Positions 24,137-35,064 of a DNA stretch of 64,000 bases are shown in pieces. The notes under the pieces are model-generated. The model was not told where the DNA came from. It did not search any database and saw only the letters and a list, made by a program, of their open reading frames with translations. How positions within the stretch are numbered: the stretch's first letter is position 1; every line of letters starts with the position of its first letter. The stretch is from Shinisaurus crocodilurus (taxonomy: Eukaryota > Chordata > Lepidosauria > Squamata > Shinisauridae): contig CM037876.1 in NCBI GenBank assembly GCA_021292165.1, positions 282,384,521 to 282,448,520 of the forward strand. The letters are read 5' to 3'. The position numbers and the translations under genes were made by a program.

Positions 24137-25259
24137 GTCATTAGTATCACTATACATTATTTCCCCTACATTTATTTTCTAACAACACAAAAGTGCATAC
24201 AAATATTTTAGAAGTGTTCTCTGCTGCCTCACCTCCCCATTTTTTTTGGAACCTATCACCACCAAATTTCATTTCTCCATGTACCAGATTAACTGTCTCA
24301 AGTTCATAGTTTGAAGTCACAGTCTGTTCTTGCATATGGAAAGCACATGACCGATTGGTAATGCCTCACAAATGCAAACTGTGGGAGAGGGTTCAGGAGA
24401 GGACACAGAGAGAGAGATAAGGTCATGGCCTGAAGTCAATAAAATAGCTTTTATACTTACTAGAATTTCTTTGTTAAAGGAAACAAGGAGATACATCAAG
24501 GTACTATGACTCCACAGCTAACATGTAATGCTGACTGAGCATTGTTTATCATGATTATAATGGAAGTTAAGAATTGAAATATATACTACAGACAAGGCCA
24601 GAATAAACTACCAGTGTCAGTGCACAAAAAAATAACTTATTAGAATAACTTTAGAACTCAAGAAGCAGAACATTTTGGGGCACTATTTTAACACAGTTGC
24701 TGCATTATCAAATATAAATATGGATGCGAGTCAACACAGCACATCAGAAGACTGAAAGCACTCTGTCATTATCTAGCTCTCTTGTAAGGTAAAAGCAGAT
24801 GCTGCTAGTCACATAAATGAAAAGCAATGGTTTGAGTTGTTACTGGACTAGGTTCCAAAGATGTTTGGCACTAAGTCACTACTTCAATGTTATTTTTCCA
24901 GCCAGAGATACAAACATGGAAGCAGCAACGCATAGTTCCGTGTGTGAGACTTCAGCCATTTTCCTTCCTGATTGCAACTTGATATGTGTAGGAAAAAGTA
25001 CGGTAACTTGAGCCATGTAGGGGTCTACAAAGAACGAACAGCCCAGAATACAGGTCTGCAATACCACAATAATTAAAAATAGCTGAGACGGAGTGATAAA
25101 ATATGGTATGAAAAATTCAGGTTATAATTCTACATTTCAAGTTTGAAACAAGTAGCCCAATCTCCACAACTAATTTTCAGGGCAAAGGAGGTAAACATGG
25201 TCCTTGAGAACACCCCAAAATTATTTGACTCACAGAAAAAGACTGAATAAAGGCAATAA
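24137..25259. other. no recognisable gene
   Basis: AT-rich sequence with no supported feature. Confidence 0.5.
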
Positions 25260-25960
25260 GGCTGCCCAACCAGAATGGAGGATTAAAAGGAACACAGACA
25301 AGGTGGAGGTGTTGCTAGTCAGTAGAAAGCCTGACTTGGGGATTGAGATTCAACCTGTTCTGGAAGGGACTGTGCTCCCCCTGAAGGATCAGGCCCATAG
25401 CTTGGGAGTGCTCCTTGATCCTACACTGTCCCTGGATCTTCAGGTGACAGCAGTGGAAAGAAGTGAGTTTGCACAATTACGCTTGGCACTTCAGCTGCGA
25501 CCCTTCCTGAATTGGACTAACTTGGCAACAGCTATCCATGCCTTAGTTACACCATGTTTAGACTATTCCAATGCACTCTACATCTGCCTACACCTGCAGA
25601 GTTTCCAGAAGCTTCGACTGGTGTAAAATGCAAATTCGCGGCAGCTAGGCAGCTAACCGGTGCATGGTATCAGGACCATATTACACCTGTCCTGAAAGGC
25701 CTGCACTGGTTGCCAATTGCTTTCTGGGTAAAATTCAAGGTGTTGGTCTTGACATTTAAAGCCCTAAATGGCTTAGGACCTGAAGCAATTGCCTGTCCTG
25801 CTATGAACCTTTGCATCTTTTCCATTTAGCCTTTTAAAATGTGTGGTTTAATGTTTTACCATTTTTAATGCTTGCCTCTTTACATTTTTATTGTTTTTAA
25901 TTGTTGTACACTGCCTTGATGGCTTTTTAGCAGATGCTAATAATAAATATAGAGAATAAA
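25260..25960 (+). pseudogene. L2-type LINE ORF2 C-terminus and 3' UTR
   Basis: A 140-codon frame (25204-25626) contains DKVEVLLVSRKPDLGIEIQP, VLPLKDQAHSLGVLLDPTLS and LNWTNLATAIHALVTPCLDY, the connection region of L2 ORF2. The frame shifts near 25600 and continues with ITPVLKGLHWLPIAFWVKFK and LTFKALNGLGPEAI. A 3' UTR (TTGTACACTGCCTTGATGGC) and AATAATAAATA tail follow. The RT catalytic core is missing by 5' truncation, so it is non-functional. Confidence 0.88.
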
Positions 25961-26468
25961 TTCAATTATCTGTCTAAGATGTGAATGGATAGCACAGCCA
26001 ATCACTCTGAAATAAAGGAACAACTTAAATGTCAGGCAGTACTCTATCATTTATGAAACTGGGGGCAGTGACTATAAGAATAAGAACTACATTCTTATGT
26101 AGTTTCTTTTCTTTCTTTCTTGGTGCCTGAAATTGTTTTGGGGGAGGCCACAAACAGATGCAAGTCTTTCTTCACCATTATGTGGACTGAACATAAAAAA
26201 CACATGTTCAGAATATTCTGTTTGTTGGTTTGTTGGTTTGTTTATAATTGGATACCTCTTGTGCAAATTAACATAGAGCAATAAAACCCGGTAAGCACAT
26301 TCATGACGCAACTCTAAATATCAAGTTTGGATACTAGTCCGATCTGCCCTTCTGTTCGAGGGGGCCAGGGAAGATGCAACACACATTTCTTGGAACAATT
26401 AGAAAAAAAGTTAAGCTAGCAGAAAAAAATACTACAAACTAACGTAGAAAGTTATAATAAGAGACATT
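25961..26468. other. no recognisable gene
   Basis: A (GTTTGTTG)-type patch at about 26220-26243; otherwise unique-looking. Confidence 0.5.
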
Positions 26469-27005
26469 CAACTAACAAAAAAAAAACCCTTTCAGTTTAA
26501 CATGTTGTGTTAAGAGTTTTCACGTTCACTCAAGCTCCAAAAGGAAGGGAAATTACAGCTGTTAAACTGTAACACACCCTTAACAGATGTGCTATTCAGG
26601 CAATATGCATATGTTATGGCAGCCTTCCCCAACCTGGTGCCTTCCATGCTGGCTAGGAATGATGGGAGTTGCAGTCCAACACACCTGGAGGGCACCAGGT
26701 TGGGGAAGGCTGTGGTATAGTCTCCTATGCCGTGGTTAGTTCTAGCTTCACCACTACCTTGGAGCTGGATGGTTGTCAGTGGCAGAGTCCCAGATTTGTA
26801 TGTTTACTGGAATAGAGAAATGGAGCCTATGCAACTGAAATTATCATGCAACTGAAGCTACCATTCCACATTATATTTTGCCTCAATAACATGTCTGTTA
26901 AGGGCGTGGCCCGTAACAGCTTTAATTTCCAGCATTTTGGCGCTTGAGTGAACATGGAAAGCCCTTAATGCAACATGTTAAACCGAAAGGGTTTTTTGTT
27001 AATTG
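26469..27005. mobile_element. MITE-like element with about 95-bp terminal inverted repeats
   Basis: The left arm (from CAACTAACAAAAAA, CAGTTTAACATGTTG, TTCACTCAAGC, GGAAATTACAGCTGTTA) is complementary, with scattered mismatches, to the right arm ending at 27005 (TAACAGCTTTAATTTCC, GCTTGAGTGAACATGG, CAACATGTTAAACCG, TTTTTTGTTAATTG). Total length is 537 bp, including the hAT MITE inserted at 26620-26712. No transposase. The class was not determined. Confidence 0.75.
26620..26712. mobile_element. hAT MITE, 93 bp, with TA-centred 8-bp target duplication
   Basis: CAGCCTTCCCCAACCTGGTG at the left is complementary to CACCAGGTTGGGGAAGGCTG at the right. The flanks TGTTATGG and TGGTATAG match at 6 of 8 bases with TA at positions 4-5. 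It sits between the arms of the larger foldback element at 26469-27005. Confidence 0.85.
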
Positions 27006-27006
27006 A

Positions 27007-27046
<40 letters not shown>

Positions 27047-27417
27047 TTTTTTTTACAGTACAGTATTTGTATACCGCTCCTCATCAAGAAGATTCCGGAG
27101 CAGTGAACAATAAAAAGACAAAAACAGATAAAAGAAACAAAAACAATACATTGAAAACAAACTAAAATTACATTGGTGATTGAAGAGCAGAGAAGGCTTC
27201 CCAGAACAAAGAGGTCTTCAGCAGGCGCCGAAAGCAGCACAACGTTGGAGCCTGCCTGACCTCCAGAGGCAGGGAGTTCCACAGAAATGGAGCCACCACA
27301 CTGAAGGTTCTTCTCCTGGTGGAATCAAATCGGGCCAAAGGTCATGAGGAACCACCAGGAGCATGCCATCTGATGACCTCAGCAACCAGGCAGGTTGGTA
27401 TGGGTGGAGGCGCTCTC

Positions 27418-28230
27418 TCAGGTAACCTGGCCCAAATTGTTATGGGCTTTGTACACAAGTAGCAGAACCTCAAACCTGACCGGTAGCGAATAGGTAGCCA
27501 GTGCAGTTCCTTCAGCAAAGGAGTCACATGCTGAAAAGGGGTAGCTCCCGACAATAGCCAAGCTGCTGCATTCTGAACTAGCTCCAGCTTCCGGAGCAGC
27601 CTTAAGGGCAACCCCACATACATAGAGCGCATTGCAGCAATCCAGTCTTGAGGTTACTAGTGCCTGTATCACTGTGGCCAAGCTATCCCTGTCCAGGAGA
27701 GGCCGTAGCTGGAGAACCAATCGAAGATGGTAACAGGCACTCCGAGTTGCTTGGGACTCCAGCAACAATGATGGATCTAGGAGTACCCCCAGACTACGAA
27801 CCTGATCTTTCAAAGGGAGTGCAACCCCATCCAGAACAGGCAAGGAGCCTATCTCCCGGACTCGGGAACCACTCACCCACAGGGCTTCCATCTTGCCAGG
27901 ATTCAGCCTCAGTTTATTGGTCCTCATCCAGCCCATCACTGAGTTTAGGCACTGATCCAGGACTTGCACAGCCTCTTCTGAGTCAGTTGTCACAGGGATA
28001 TAGAGCTGTGTGTCATCAGCGTACTGATGGCACTTGGCTCCAAATTCCCTAATGACTGCTTCCAGTGGCTTCATATAGATGTTAAACAACATTGGGGACA
28101 AGATGATACCCTGCAGAACCCCATAGCGCAGTTGCCAAGGGTCAGAGGAATAGTCACCCAATGTTACTCTCTGAAATCGATCCCACAGGTAGTACCGAAA
28201 CCACTGTAACACAGTGCCTCCAATGCCCAA
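27418..28230 (-). pseudogene. L2 reverse transcriptase fragment, 270 codons
   Basis: RT palm: GVLQGIILSPMLFN at residues 38-51 (family consensus PQGS; here LQGI, so the conserved P and S are lost) and YADD at 70-73, both RT aspartates present. Then LPLKDQVRSLGVLLDPSLLL and ALVTSRLDCCNALYV. The frame ends near the C-terminal region, which continues in another frame (27342-27632: LVQNAAAWLLSGA, LKELHWLPI). The N-terminal RT part lies upstream across stops. Confidence 0.88.
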
Positions 28231-29478
28231 CCCACGGAGTCAATCCAGGATGATACCATGGTCAATGGTATCGAAAGCCACTGAGAGATCGAGTAGAATT
28301 AACAAGGTCGCACTCCCACTATCCTTCACTCGATAAAGGTCATCCATCAGGGCGATCAAAGATGATTCAATCCATAACCAGGTCGAAACCCAGACTGGAA
28401 TGGGTCTACATAATCAGTATCTTCCTAGAGTGCCTGCAGTTGCTTCGCCACGACCCTCTCAAGAACCTTCCCTAAGAAAGGGGTATTTGCAACTGGGCAA
28501 TAATTATCAAATACTGTTGGGTCCAGAGTGGGTTTTTTCAGGAGTGGTCGCACTACTTCCTCCTTAAGGACCGCAGGAACCACCCCTTCATGTAGAGATG
28601 TGTTTTACCACTCCCTGAACCCACCCGGCCAAACCCCCTCAGCTAGCTTTTATAAGCCAGTAGGAGCAAGGAGCAAGAGGGCACGTGGTCGATCGCATTG
28701 CTGCAAGCACCTTGTCCACATCATCAGGCCACAGTAACTGAAATTAACCCGACAAAATTGGGCAGATGGTGGCATCAGATACCTCGACTGGAGCTGCGCT
28801 AACAACAGTGTCAAGTTTGCTGCAGAGACAAGCAATTTGGTCTTCAAAGTGCAATGCAAAAAGGTCACAGCGGGACTTTGAGGGGGCCAGGGCCCTATTT
28901 GCTGGGGAGAGTATTAACAGGCCCCGGACCACCTGAAAGAGCTCAGCTGGATGGCTACTTGAGGACGCAATGGAGGCAGCAAATTAACGCTTCTTTGCTG
29001 CCCACACTGCCACGCAATAGGCATGATTATGCGCTCTAGAGCGTGCTCGGTCATCTTCGCTTCGAGTCTTATGCCATTTGTGCTCTAGCTGACGTCCAGC
29101 CTGTTTCATCTACCGCAGTTCCCCAGTATACCAAGGAGCAGAGCGGGTTCAACAGAGCCAGGGAGGGCACTCGGGAGCAATCAAGTCTATGGCCCTCCAC
29201 ATCTCACCGTTCCACAGTGAGACCAGGGCCTTGACTAGATCACCAGCTCTATCCACTGAAAAATCCCCAAGAGCATTCAGAAATCCTTTGGATTCCATCA
29301 GTCTCCTGGGGCAGACCATCCGAATGGGCCCCACACCCCTGCAGGAGGAAAGTAATGCTGTGTGTTCAAACCTCACAAGAAAATGGTCTGACCATGACAA
29401 CAGGGTTACTTGGACAGACAGACACCCCAATTTCCAGACTACCCATCTCACAGCCTGGAGCAAAGACCAAGTCAAGGA

Positions 29479-30092
29479 TGTTGGGGCTAGCTCCAAGTTC
29501 CGACTTCCTAACTCCAAAACAACACTGGTCAGATTCTGTGGGAATGGATTCGGAGATGGAAGGGGGGGGGAATTAGAAGAGGAGTTAGGAGCGGAGCCAC
29601 TCACGGTTGATAACACTGACCCAGCTGCTCTGTCAAGGTTGTAGCTGGAGGAGGGGGCAGTAGAATCCCTGGGGAAAGAGCCCCCGATGGAAGAGGAGGA
29701 AGAGCTCCTGATGGGGGGGGGGAGCCAGTCTCTGTGACAGATCCTTGCGAGCGATGTCGCTTGAGGAGGCAGGAACAACTGACCTCTCTTCTTTGCTCTG
29801 CCCGATTGGCTAACAAGACTTTTGACCCGCCTTAGGGGCGGAGAAGGTTCTCTGGTTTGAGCTTGGAAACACATGAAACTCCTCAGTGCGGAATCAACTG
29901 TTGATCATTCCTGACCTCCCATTGAAGGGATGAAGGGTCCTGAATTACTTTCTTTACTTTTGTGTAACGCTTTTCTGCAACCACCTGAGTTGCCCTGCTT
30001 TCTACTCAATAAAGCTTTAGAAAGAAACCCGTGAGCTGTGCTTGATATTCTGGCTGGCGGGAGGAGAGTAAGACCACGAGAGAGACACTACA
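29479..30092 (+). mobile_element. solo LTR, 614 bp, inserted in L2 copy B
   Basis: Begins TGTTGGGGCTAGC and ends GACACTACA. The flanks AAGGA (29474-29478) and AAGGG (30093-30097) match at 4 of 5 bases, a 5-bp target duplication. AATAAA sits at 30008-30013, giving plus orientation. Ignoring the insert and one flank, the L2 frame runs on with the expected GHTLDLVFAPG. No internal retroviral sequence adjoins it, so it is a solo LTR. Whether it is Gypsy- or ERV-type is not determined. Confidence 0.75.
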
Positions 30093-30564
30093 AAGGGTAT
30101 GCCCTGCTTCATGTATTGGGCCGATGACAAACTGAGACAGCCCAATGTCATGGAGGCCATGCAGTCCTGAGCTGGAGCTCCAGAAGCAGCCTCAGCATGG
30201 AAATTAAAGTCACCCAGCACCACCGTCCTGGGTTCCTCCAACACCACACCTGAGACCACCTGTTAGCTTGGTCAGGGAGGATGCTAGGCAGCAGGATGGG
30301 CGGTACACCAGCAGCATCCTCAATCTGTCTCTATGGCCCAACACCAAGTGCAACCCCTCAAGGCCCACTCCAAGGTGGAGTGGCTTCCTGGCGATAGAGA
30401 TGGAACTTTTGTGAATCACAGCAACTCCACACACACACCCGGCCCTCCAGCCTATGCTGGTGCTGCACCAAGTACCCAGATGGGAAGAGCTGAGTCAGGT
30501 CTAGTCCACCCAGCTCACCCACCCAAGTCTCAGTAATACATGCCAGATCAGCCTTCTCATCCAT
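30017..30564 (-). pseudogene. L2 endonuclease N-terminal fragments
   Basis: Three overlapping minus-strand frames hold successive endonuclease motifs: EKADLACITETWVGELGG (contains the catalytic E of ITET), GVAVIHKSSISIARKPL and VVLGDFNFHAEAASGAP (the DFN box). The APE-type endonuclease nicks target DNA to prime reverse transcription. At least two frameshifts separate these pieces, and the LTR at 29479-30092 cuts the domain from its C-terminal part. Confidence 0.85.
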
Positions 30565-30582
30565 AATTAAATAGATATCAAT

Positions 30583-30717
30583 CCCTCATCCACTATTGTA
30601 TGTATGAACCCAGGTGCAGAGGTGCCTCTAAATGTAACCCCACTTTCCCTACCAGCAATTTTGTGGTTTGGTGAAAACCATGAGACTTGGGTTCATACAT
30701 CCAGTAGTGGATGAGGG
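30583..30717. mobile_element. foldback MITE with about 30-bp arms
   Basis: CCCTCATCCACTATTGTATG-TATGAACCCA at the left is complementary to TGGGTTCATACATCC-AGTAGTGGATGAGGG at the right. 135 bp in all. It adjoins the 5' boundary of L2 copy B. Class unknown. Confidence 0.75.
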
Positions 30718-31514
30718 AGAAAGATGCTAACGATAGACTAGTGTGTGCAGTGCCTCCAGCCCACCAGGACCCGTTCCCTGAAAGCAGGTGGGGGGAAACC
30801 AGTGAACAATTTATAAAACAGGAAATAGGATTTATTTAACAGGGAAGGGAAAGGGGTGGGGAGGAAGCAAAACAAACATCAAAATGAGTAAATACCCAAA
30901 TGCTTACAACATACCCTCCATGCACCCACACTTTTCCTGGGTCTTTCAGGCCCAAATCCAGATGGGGAGGATGGAGTGCCTGGGACCAGCAAAGATGCCC
31001 CACATTGTCCTCGATCTGTATTGCTTTATAAATCAGCTGAACCTTACTGTATTGCTAGAGGAATCCTCCTTTGAGTTGACCCATATAAAACTGACCACGG
31101 GGCACGTCTGTTAAGGAATCAGCCTAAGCTTCCAGTTCCCTGACTTTGTGGAGCTTGAGTCAACATGAGATAACTTTAATTCTGGTCTTAAACCGACAGG
31201 TTTTTATTATCCTTGAATTTCCCTGGTTTTTAAAAAGGAAATATATTATTACAGTGTTCTGAAACAAACAAAAACACAAACAAAAAAAAAAAATACAAAC
31301 AAGTCATTAACTGTATAAACAGTTACAGTATTTTTCCATGTATAAGACTATACTTTTTCCTAAAATCGTTAAGACTAAAAATTGAGGGTCGTATGTCCCT
31401 GTTTGTATAGAACAGCTTACTTCTGAGTAAGACTACACAGGATTCCAGCATAAATTTTTTCTTCCCACCCCCTTCATCAGTGAGAGCAATTTCCTCAGCC
31501 TTCAAAATTACCTC
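30718..31514. other. no gene; MITE fragments at about 31326-31450
   Basis: ACAGTATTTTTCCATGTATAAGACTA at about 31325 looks like one end of a mariner/Tigger-type MITE, and GCTTACTTCTGAGTAAGACT-ACACAGGATTCC (31410) belongs to the foldback family. The rest is unclassified. Confidence 0.4.
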
Positions 31515-32165
31515 ACTCTTTTTTTTTTAATAATTATTTTATTTATTTTTCAAAACAAATTATAACAAAAAATATATATAACAAAATACAAGATTATCAC
31601 ACAAATATAACATAATCAACATACATTAAATCATGAAGTGCTCCCCCCCACCCTCCAAGGGACCAATTAATATACTTCTATCCTCTTAATCAAATAAATT
31701 CTAAATTCCAAAAATATAACTTATCCTGACAAGGCATGTTACCCTTCCCCTTTATTAATACATAATCTAGTAATTGATTCCATATCTCCATAAAATTATT
31801 CTTCTTTAGCAATCCTTTTTTGCATTTGATACTACTAGTTAGTTTATCATTTAGGGCTATGTCCCAAACTTCCTTATACCAGTCTGTTATTAGGAAATCA
31901 TGTACTTTCCAATTTCTCGCTATCATTAGCCTGGCCGCAGTTAGCAAGTTTACAATTAACTCCTTCGTATTTTGATCACAAATAAGCTTCTCAGTTATTG
32001 ATAACAATGCTAATTTTGGACAGACCTCTAAATTAGTACCAATAATTTTCGATATTTTTGTAAAAACCTCTCGCCAAAACACCAATACATCTTTACAACT
32101 CCACCACATATGAGCATATGTCCCTTTTTCCTGACATCCTCTCCAACATAATGCAGAAAAATTAT
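31515..32165 (-). pseudogene. L1 LINE 3' end (ORF2 C-terminus plus poly-A)
   Basis: A 139-codon frame (31690-32109) reads MWWSCKDVLVFWREVFTKIS at its start and AARLMIARNWK...WYKEVWDIALNDKL in the middle. This is the C-terminal domain of L1 ORF2, including the conserved WW/W-x-C start preceded by CWRGC-type residues encoded at about 32130-32150. The element ends in a poly-A (T run at 31518-31528 on the plus strand). It is strongly 5'-truncated, so it lacks RT and endonuclease. Confidence 0.82.
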
Positions 32166-32486
32166 GTTTTTTATCTCAGCTGACAGTTCCCTGCTAGCCC
32201 TCCCCCACTGTCAGAATGTTGACAGGAACAGGGGAATTCAAAACACTGGAAGGAACTGGCAGCATTCTAGCTTCAGAGTGAAACTGAGCATGCTCAACAT
32301 AACTTTGCCAGCACTTGCTGCCATAGGCTTTCATGGGACAGGAAAACCATGGTAATTTTTAAACCAATGCTAAGAGTTTTACCAAACCAATGAAGTACAC
32401 ACCTGCTCAACAAGCCTAAATAAAGTTCATCAGTACTTTTCCGCACAATTAAAAAGAAATATATGGAATGCTGTGCTGCGGCTTGA
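32166..32486. other. no recognisable gene
   Basis: Unique-looking sequence between the L1 end and a SINE. Confidence 0.5.
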
Positions 32487-32717
32487 GAGCCAGTGTGGCG
32501 TAGTGGTGAGAGTGTTGGCCTGGGACTCAGGAGATCCGGGTTCTAATCCCCGCTCGGCCATGAAACTCACTGGGTGACTTTGGGCCAGCCACTGACTCTC
32601 AGCCTAACATACCTCACAGGGTTCTTGTGAGGATAAAATGGAGAGGAGGAGGAGGAGGATTATGTAAGCTGCCTTGGGTTCCTTGCAGGAAAAAAGGCGG
32701 GGTATAAATATAATAAA
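32487..32717 (+). mobile_element. tRNA-derived SINE (MIR-like), full length
   Basis: The best copy in the window. Head GAGCCAGTGTGGCGTAGTGG (A-box region), B box GGTTCTAATCC at 32539-32549, middle CTCACTGGGTGACTTTGGGC and CAGGGTTCTTGTGAGGATAA, tail GCTGCCTTGGGTTCCTTGCA then GGGGTATAAATATAATAAA. Internal A/B boxes imply RNA polymerase III transcription of the family. The Helitron-like element starts exactly at its tail. Confidence 0.9.
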
Positions 32718-34405
32718 TCTATATACCGGTATATAAAAGAAAGTGTCCTGACTGACTGACTGACTCATCAACGTCCAGCTCAAACCGTTTAATCTAGGAA
32801 CGTGAAATTTTGAAGGAACATTGCTTTTATGAAGTAGAGCCCCACTAAGGAAGGATTTTGGGAAATTCCGTCCCTAATGGGGTGAAAAAAGGGAGCAAAA
32901 TCACCCCACACTCATATCTCCTATGGGCAAAACAACAGGGCAGCAGTTATGCAAATTGGCCTCACCTCAGAATTCCTGCAGGAGCCAATAGGAGCAGTTA
33001 TGCAAATAGCCCATAGGACACTTAGAATGTTCGTATGAATTCCTGCAGGGGCCAATAGGGCTGGGTATGCAAATCTCCCCTAGGCCATTTAGAATGTTCT
33101 CTGAGGGGGTGAAAAGGGAGGGAAACTTTTTAAATGACTGAATGACTGTTGTGTGTGGGGCGTCGTCGCACAGGCTCCATCACGTTTTAACGGATCTGCC
33201 CCAAACTTGGCAGGCATAACTCTCCATCACCCAAGGACAAAGACTGGTGGGTTCAAATCTCCAAAAAACCCTCGCTGCGCCTGTACTGGCCCAAAATAGA
33301 TGAGAGCCAATGGCGTCACTTGGAATGTTCGCAGGGGCCATTCAGGAGCGGTTATGCAAATCGCTCCAACGACATATAGAATGTTCGTATGAACTGCCAC
33401 AGGGGCAATCAGGAGCGGATATGCAAATCTCTCCCACGTCAAAACAGAATGTTCATATGAACCACAGCCGGGGCAGAGCTGGGATTTCATTGTTGGGTAG
33501 TCCCGGGGGGGGGCAAACTGGGATTACGTTGTTGGGTAGTCCCGAGGGGGAGGGAGCAAGCAGGGATTTCATTGTTGTGTAGTCCGGGGGGGGGGAGCTG
33601 GGATTTCATTGCGTAGTCCTGGGGGGGGGAGCAGGGATTTCATTGTGCAGTCCCGGAGGGGGGAAGAACAGGGATTTCACTGTGTAGTCCTGGGGGGGGG
33701 GAGCAGGGATTTCATTGTGTGGTCCCAGGGGGGCAGGGCTTTCACTGTTGTGTAGTCCCCAGGGGGGAGCAGGGATTTCATTGTGTAGTCCTGGGGGGGG
33801 GGACACAGAGACTTGATTGTGTAGTCCTGGGGGGGGAGCTGGGATTTCATTGTTGTGTAGTCCCGGGGGGGGAGCAGGGATTTCATTGTTGTGTAGTCCC
33901 GGGGGGGGGGGGGGAGCTGGGATTTCATTATTGTGTAGTCCCGGGGGGGGAGCAGGGATTTCATTGTTGTGTAGTCCCGGGGGGGGGAGCAGGGATTTCA
34001 TTGTGCAGTCCCAGGGGGGGGAGCAGGGATTTCATTGTGCAGTCCCGGAGGGGGGGCAGGGATTTCATTGTGCAGTCCCGGGGGGGGCAGGGATTTCACT
34101 GTGTAGTCCTGGGGGAGCAGGGATTTCATTGTGCAGTCCCAGGGGGGGGCAGGAATTTCATTGTGCAGTCCCGGGGGAGCTGGGATTTCATTGTGCAGTC
34201 CCGGGGGAGCTGGTAGTCCCGGGGGAGCTGGTAGTCCCGGGGGAGCTAGGATTCCATTATGTAGTCCTGGGGGACCTTTCCTATGGAGCGATTCAAAACA
34301 GTGGTCAGCGACCTTAAGGAATTTTGAACAAATAGTGCCTATAGGAAAATGACGACCCATGCAAACTTGGCACGGTCACTCTTCATCACACGAGCGAAGT
34401 CGTGG
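32718..34405 (+). mobile_element. Helitron-like non-autonomous element
   Basis: It starts TCTATATACCGGTATATAAA between A and T of the SINE tail; TC plus TATATA is the usual Helitron 5' end. The phrases GACTGACTGACTGACTCATC, GGATCTGCCCCAAACTTGGC and CAAACTTGGCACGGTC match the repeat-like interior of vertebrate Helitrons. Near the 3' side, CACGAGCGAAGTCGTG (34388-34403) can form the short subterminal hairpin. I do not see a clean CTRR terminus, so the 3' end is approximate. No Rep/helicase is encoded. The interior carries a G-rich minisatellite. Confidence 0.6.
33478..34265. repeat. G-rich minisatellite (about 25-38-bp units) inside the Helitron-like element
   Basis: More than 20 units of GGGATTTCATTGTGTAGTCC followed by a G run of 5 to 12 and AGCA or AGCT. 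Unit length varies with the TTG insert (ATTGTTGTG) and with G-run length. Units near 34210-34240 are shortened to GGTAGTCCCGGGGGAGCT. The dense G runs on the plus strand favour G-quadruplexes. Several long ORFs on both strands (for example GLHNEIPAPP repeats) are products of the repeat. Confidence 0.92.
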
Positions 34406-34814
34406 TAAATAAAGTACAAATGTGTCAATTTCCAGCACTTTTTAACTTGCTTTAGCTGTGGCAATTTGCATCGAATTGGTTTGAAAGTTTGCATGATTGT
34501 AGACCTCCTCAGGTAGATTATGGATGCCAAGAGTCAAGTTATTAGGTCTACAGGTGACATTTTTATAAACAGTAGAATTTGAGGCTTATAATGGTGGTAC
34601 ACTTTTTTGTGACTCACCTTAACTAAAGGGTCACTCCTGTGCCCCTTTAATACAGTTCCATCATGAAGTAAACACTGCTAACAGAAGAGAACACTCTTGA
34701 GGATTTCTTTAGTATATATTCCCTACAGCAATTTCCAACGGCAGATATACAAACTTTATGAAACTTAAGAAGCCATTTAAAGAGTGTCCTGAACCTGCTT
34801 TGGCTAAAGGTGTA
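34406..34814. other. no recognisable gene
   Basis: AT-rich sequence, perhaps partly the remaining 3' flank of the Helitron-like element. Confidence 0.4.
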
Positions 34815-35064
34815 CAGTCATGCCTTGGATTGAGAGCATAATTCGTTCCGGAAACGTGCTTGTAATCCAAAACACTCTTATATCAAAACGAAATCCCCCA
34901 AAAAATATTTGTACAGAGATTTTTAATTTAAGCCGTACTACAGTACTTGTATTGCAAGACGTCGCTTGTATATCAAGTAAAAAAAAATTAAATAAATATT
35001 TAAAAATTTGCTTGTCTTGCAAAACGCTCTCAAACCAAGTTACTTGCAATCCAAGGTATTACTG
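34815..35064 (+). mobile_element. Tigger-like (TcMar) MITE, copy 2
   Basis: 250 bp, ends CAGTCATGCCTTGGATTG and CAATCCAAGGTATTACTG, flanked by TA on both sides (34813-34814, 35065-35066). It is the reverse complement of copy 1 at 11170-11419 along its length, with scattered differences. No transposase. Confidence 0.85.

Larger units (their letters stand above)
27006..30581 (-). mobile_element. long L2-type LINE (copy B), endonuclease to tail
   Basis: The minus strand carries, in order, the start of the endonuclease (ACITETWVGELGG near 30520), its GDFNFHAEAASG box (about 30200), the post-endonuclease region (WSDHFLVRFE near 29380), the RT (YADDTQLY near 28015), the C-terminal region, a 3' UTR and an (ATT)n tail on the plus strand (27009-27047). 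A solo LTR interrupts it at 29479-30092. A foldback element abuts its 5' side at 30583. Stops and frameshifts make it inactive. Confidence 0.88.

Noticed and set aside
31690..32109. A 139-codon frame as a host gene
   Set aside because: It matches the C-terminal pattern of L1 ORF2 and is followed by a poly-A tail, so it is a retrotransposon remnant.
32487..32600. A tRNA gene (A- and B-box-like sequences)
   Set aside because: The boxes belong to the head of a dispersed SINE found several times in the window; no cloverleaf with a sensible anticodon arm was found.
33606..34360. Long ORFs on both strands with regular peptide repeats, and a regular repeat-spacer look suggesting CRISPR
   Set aside because: The units are a minisatellite with no unique spacers. 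ORFs in several frames are by-products of units lacking stops. No cas genes and a vertebrate context.
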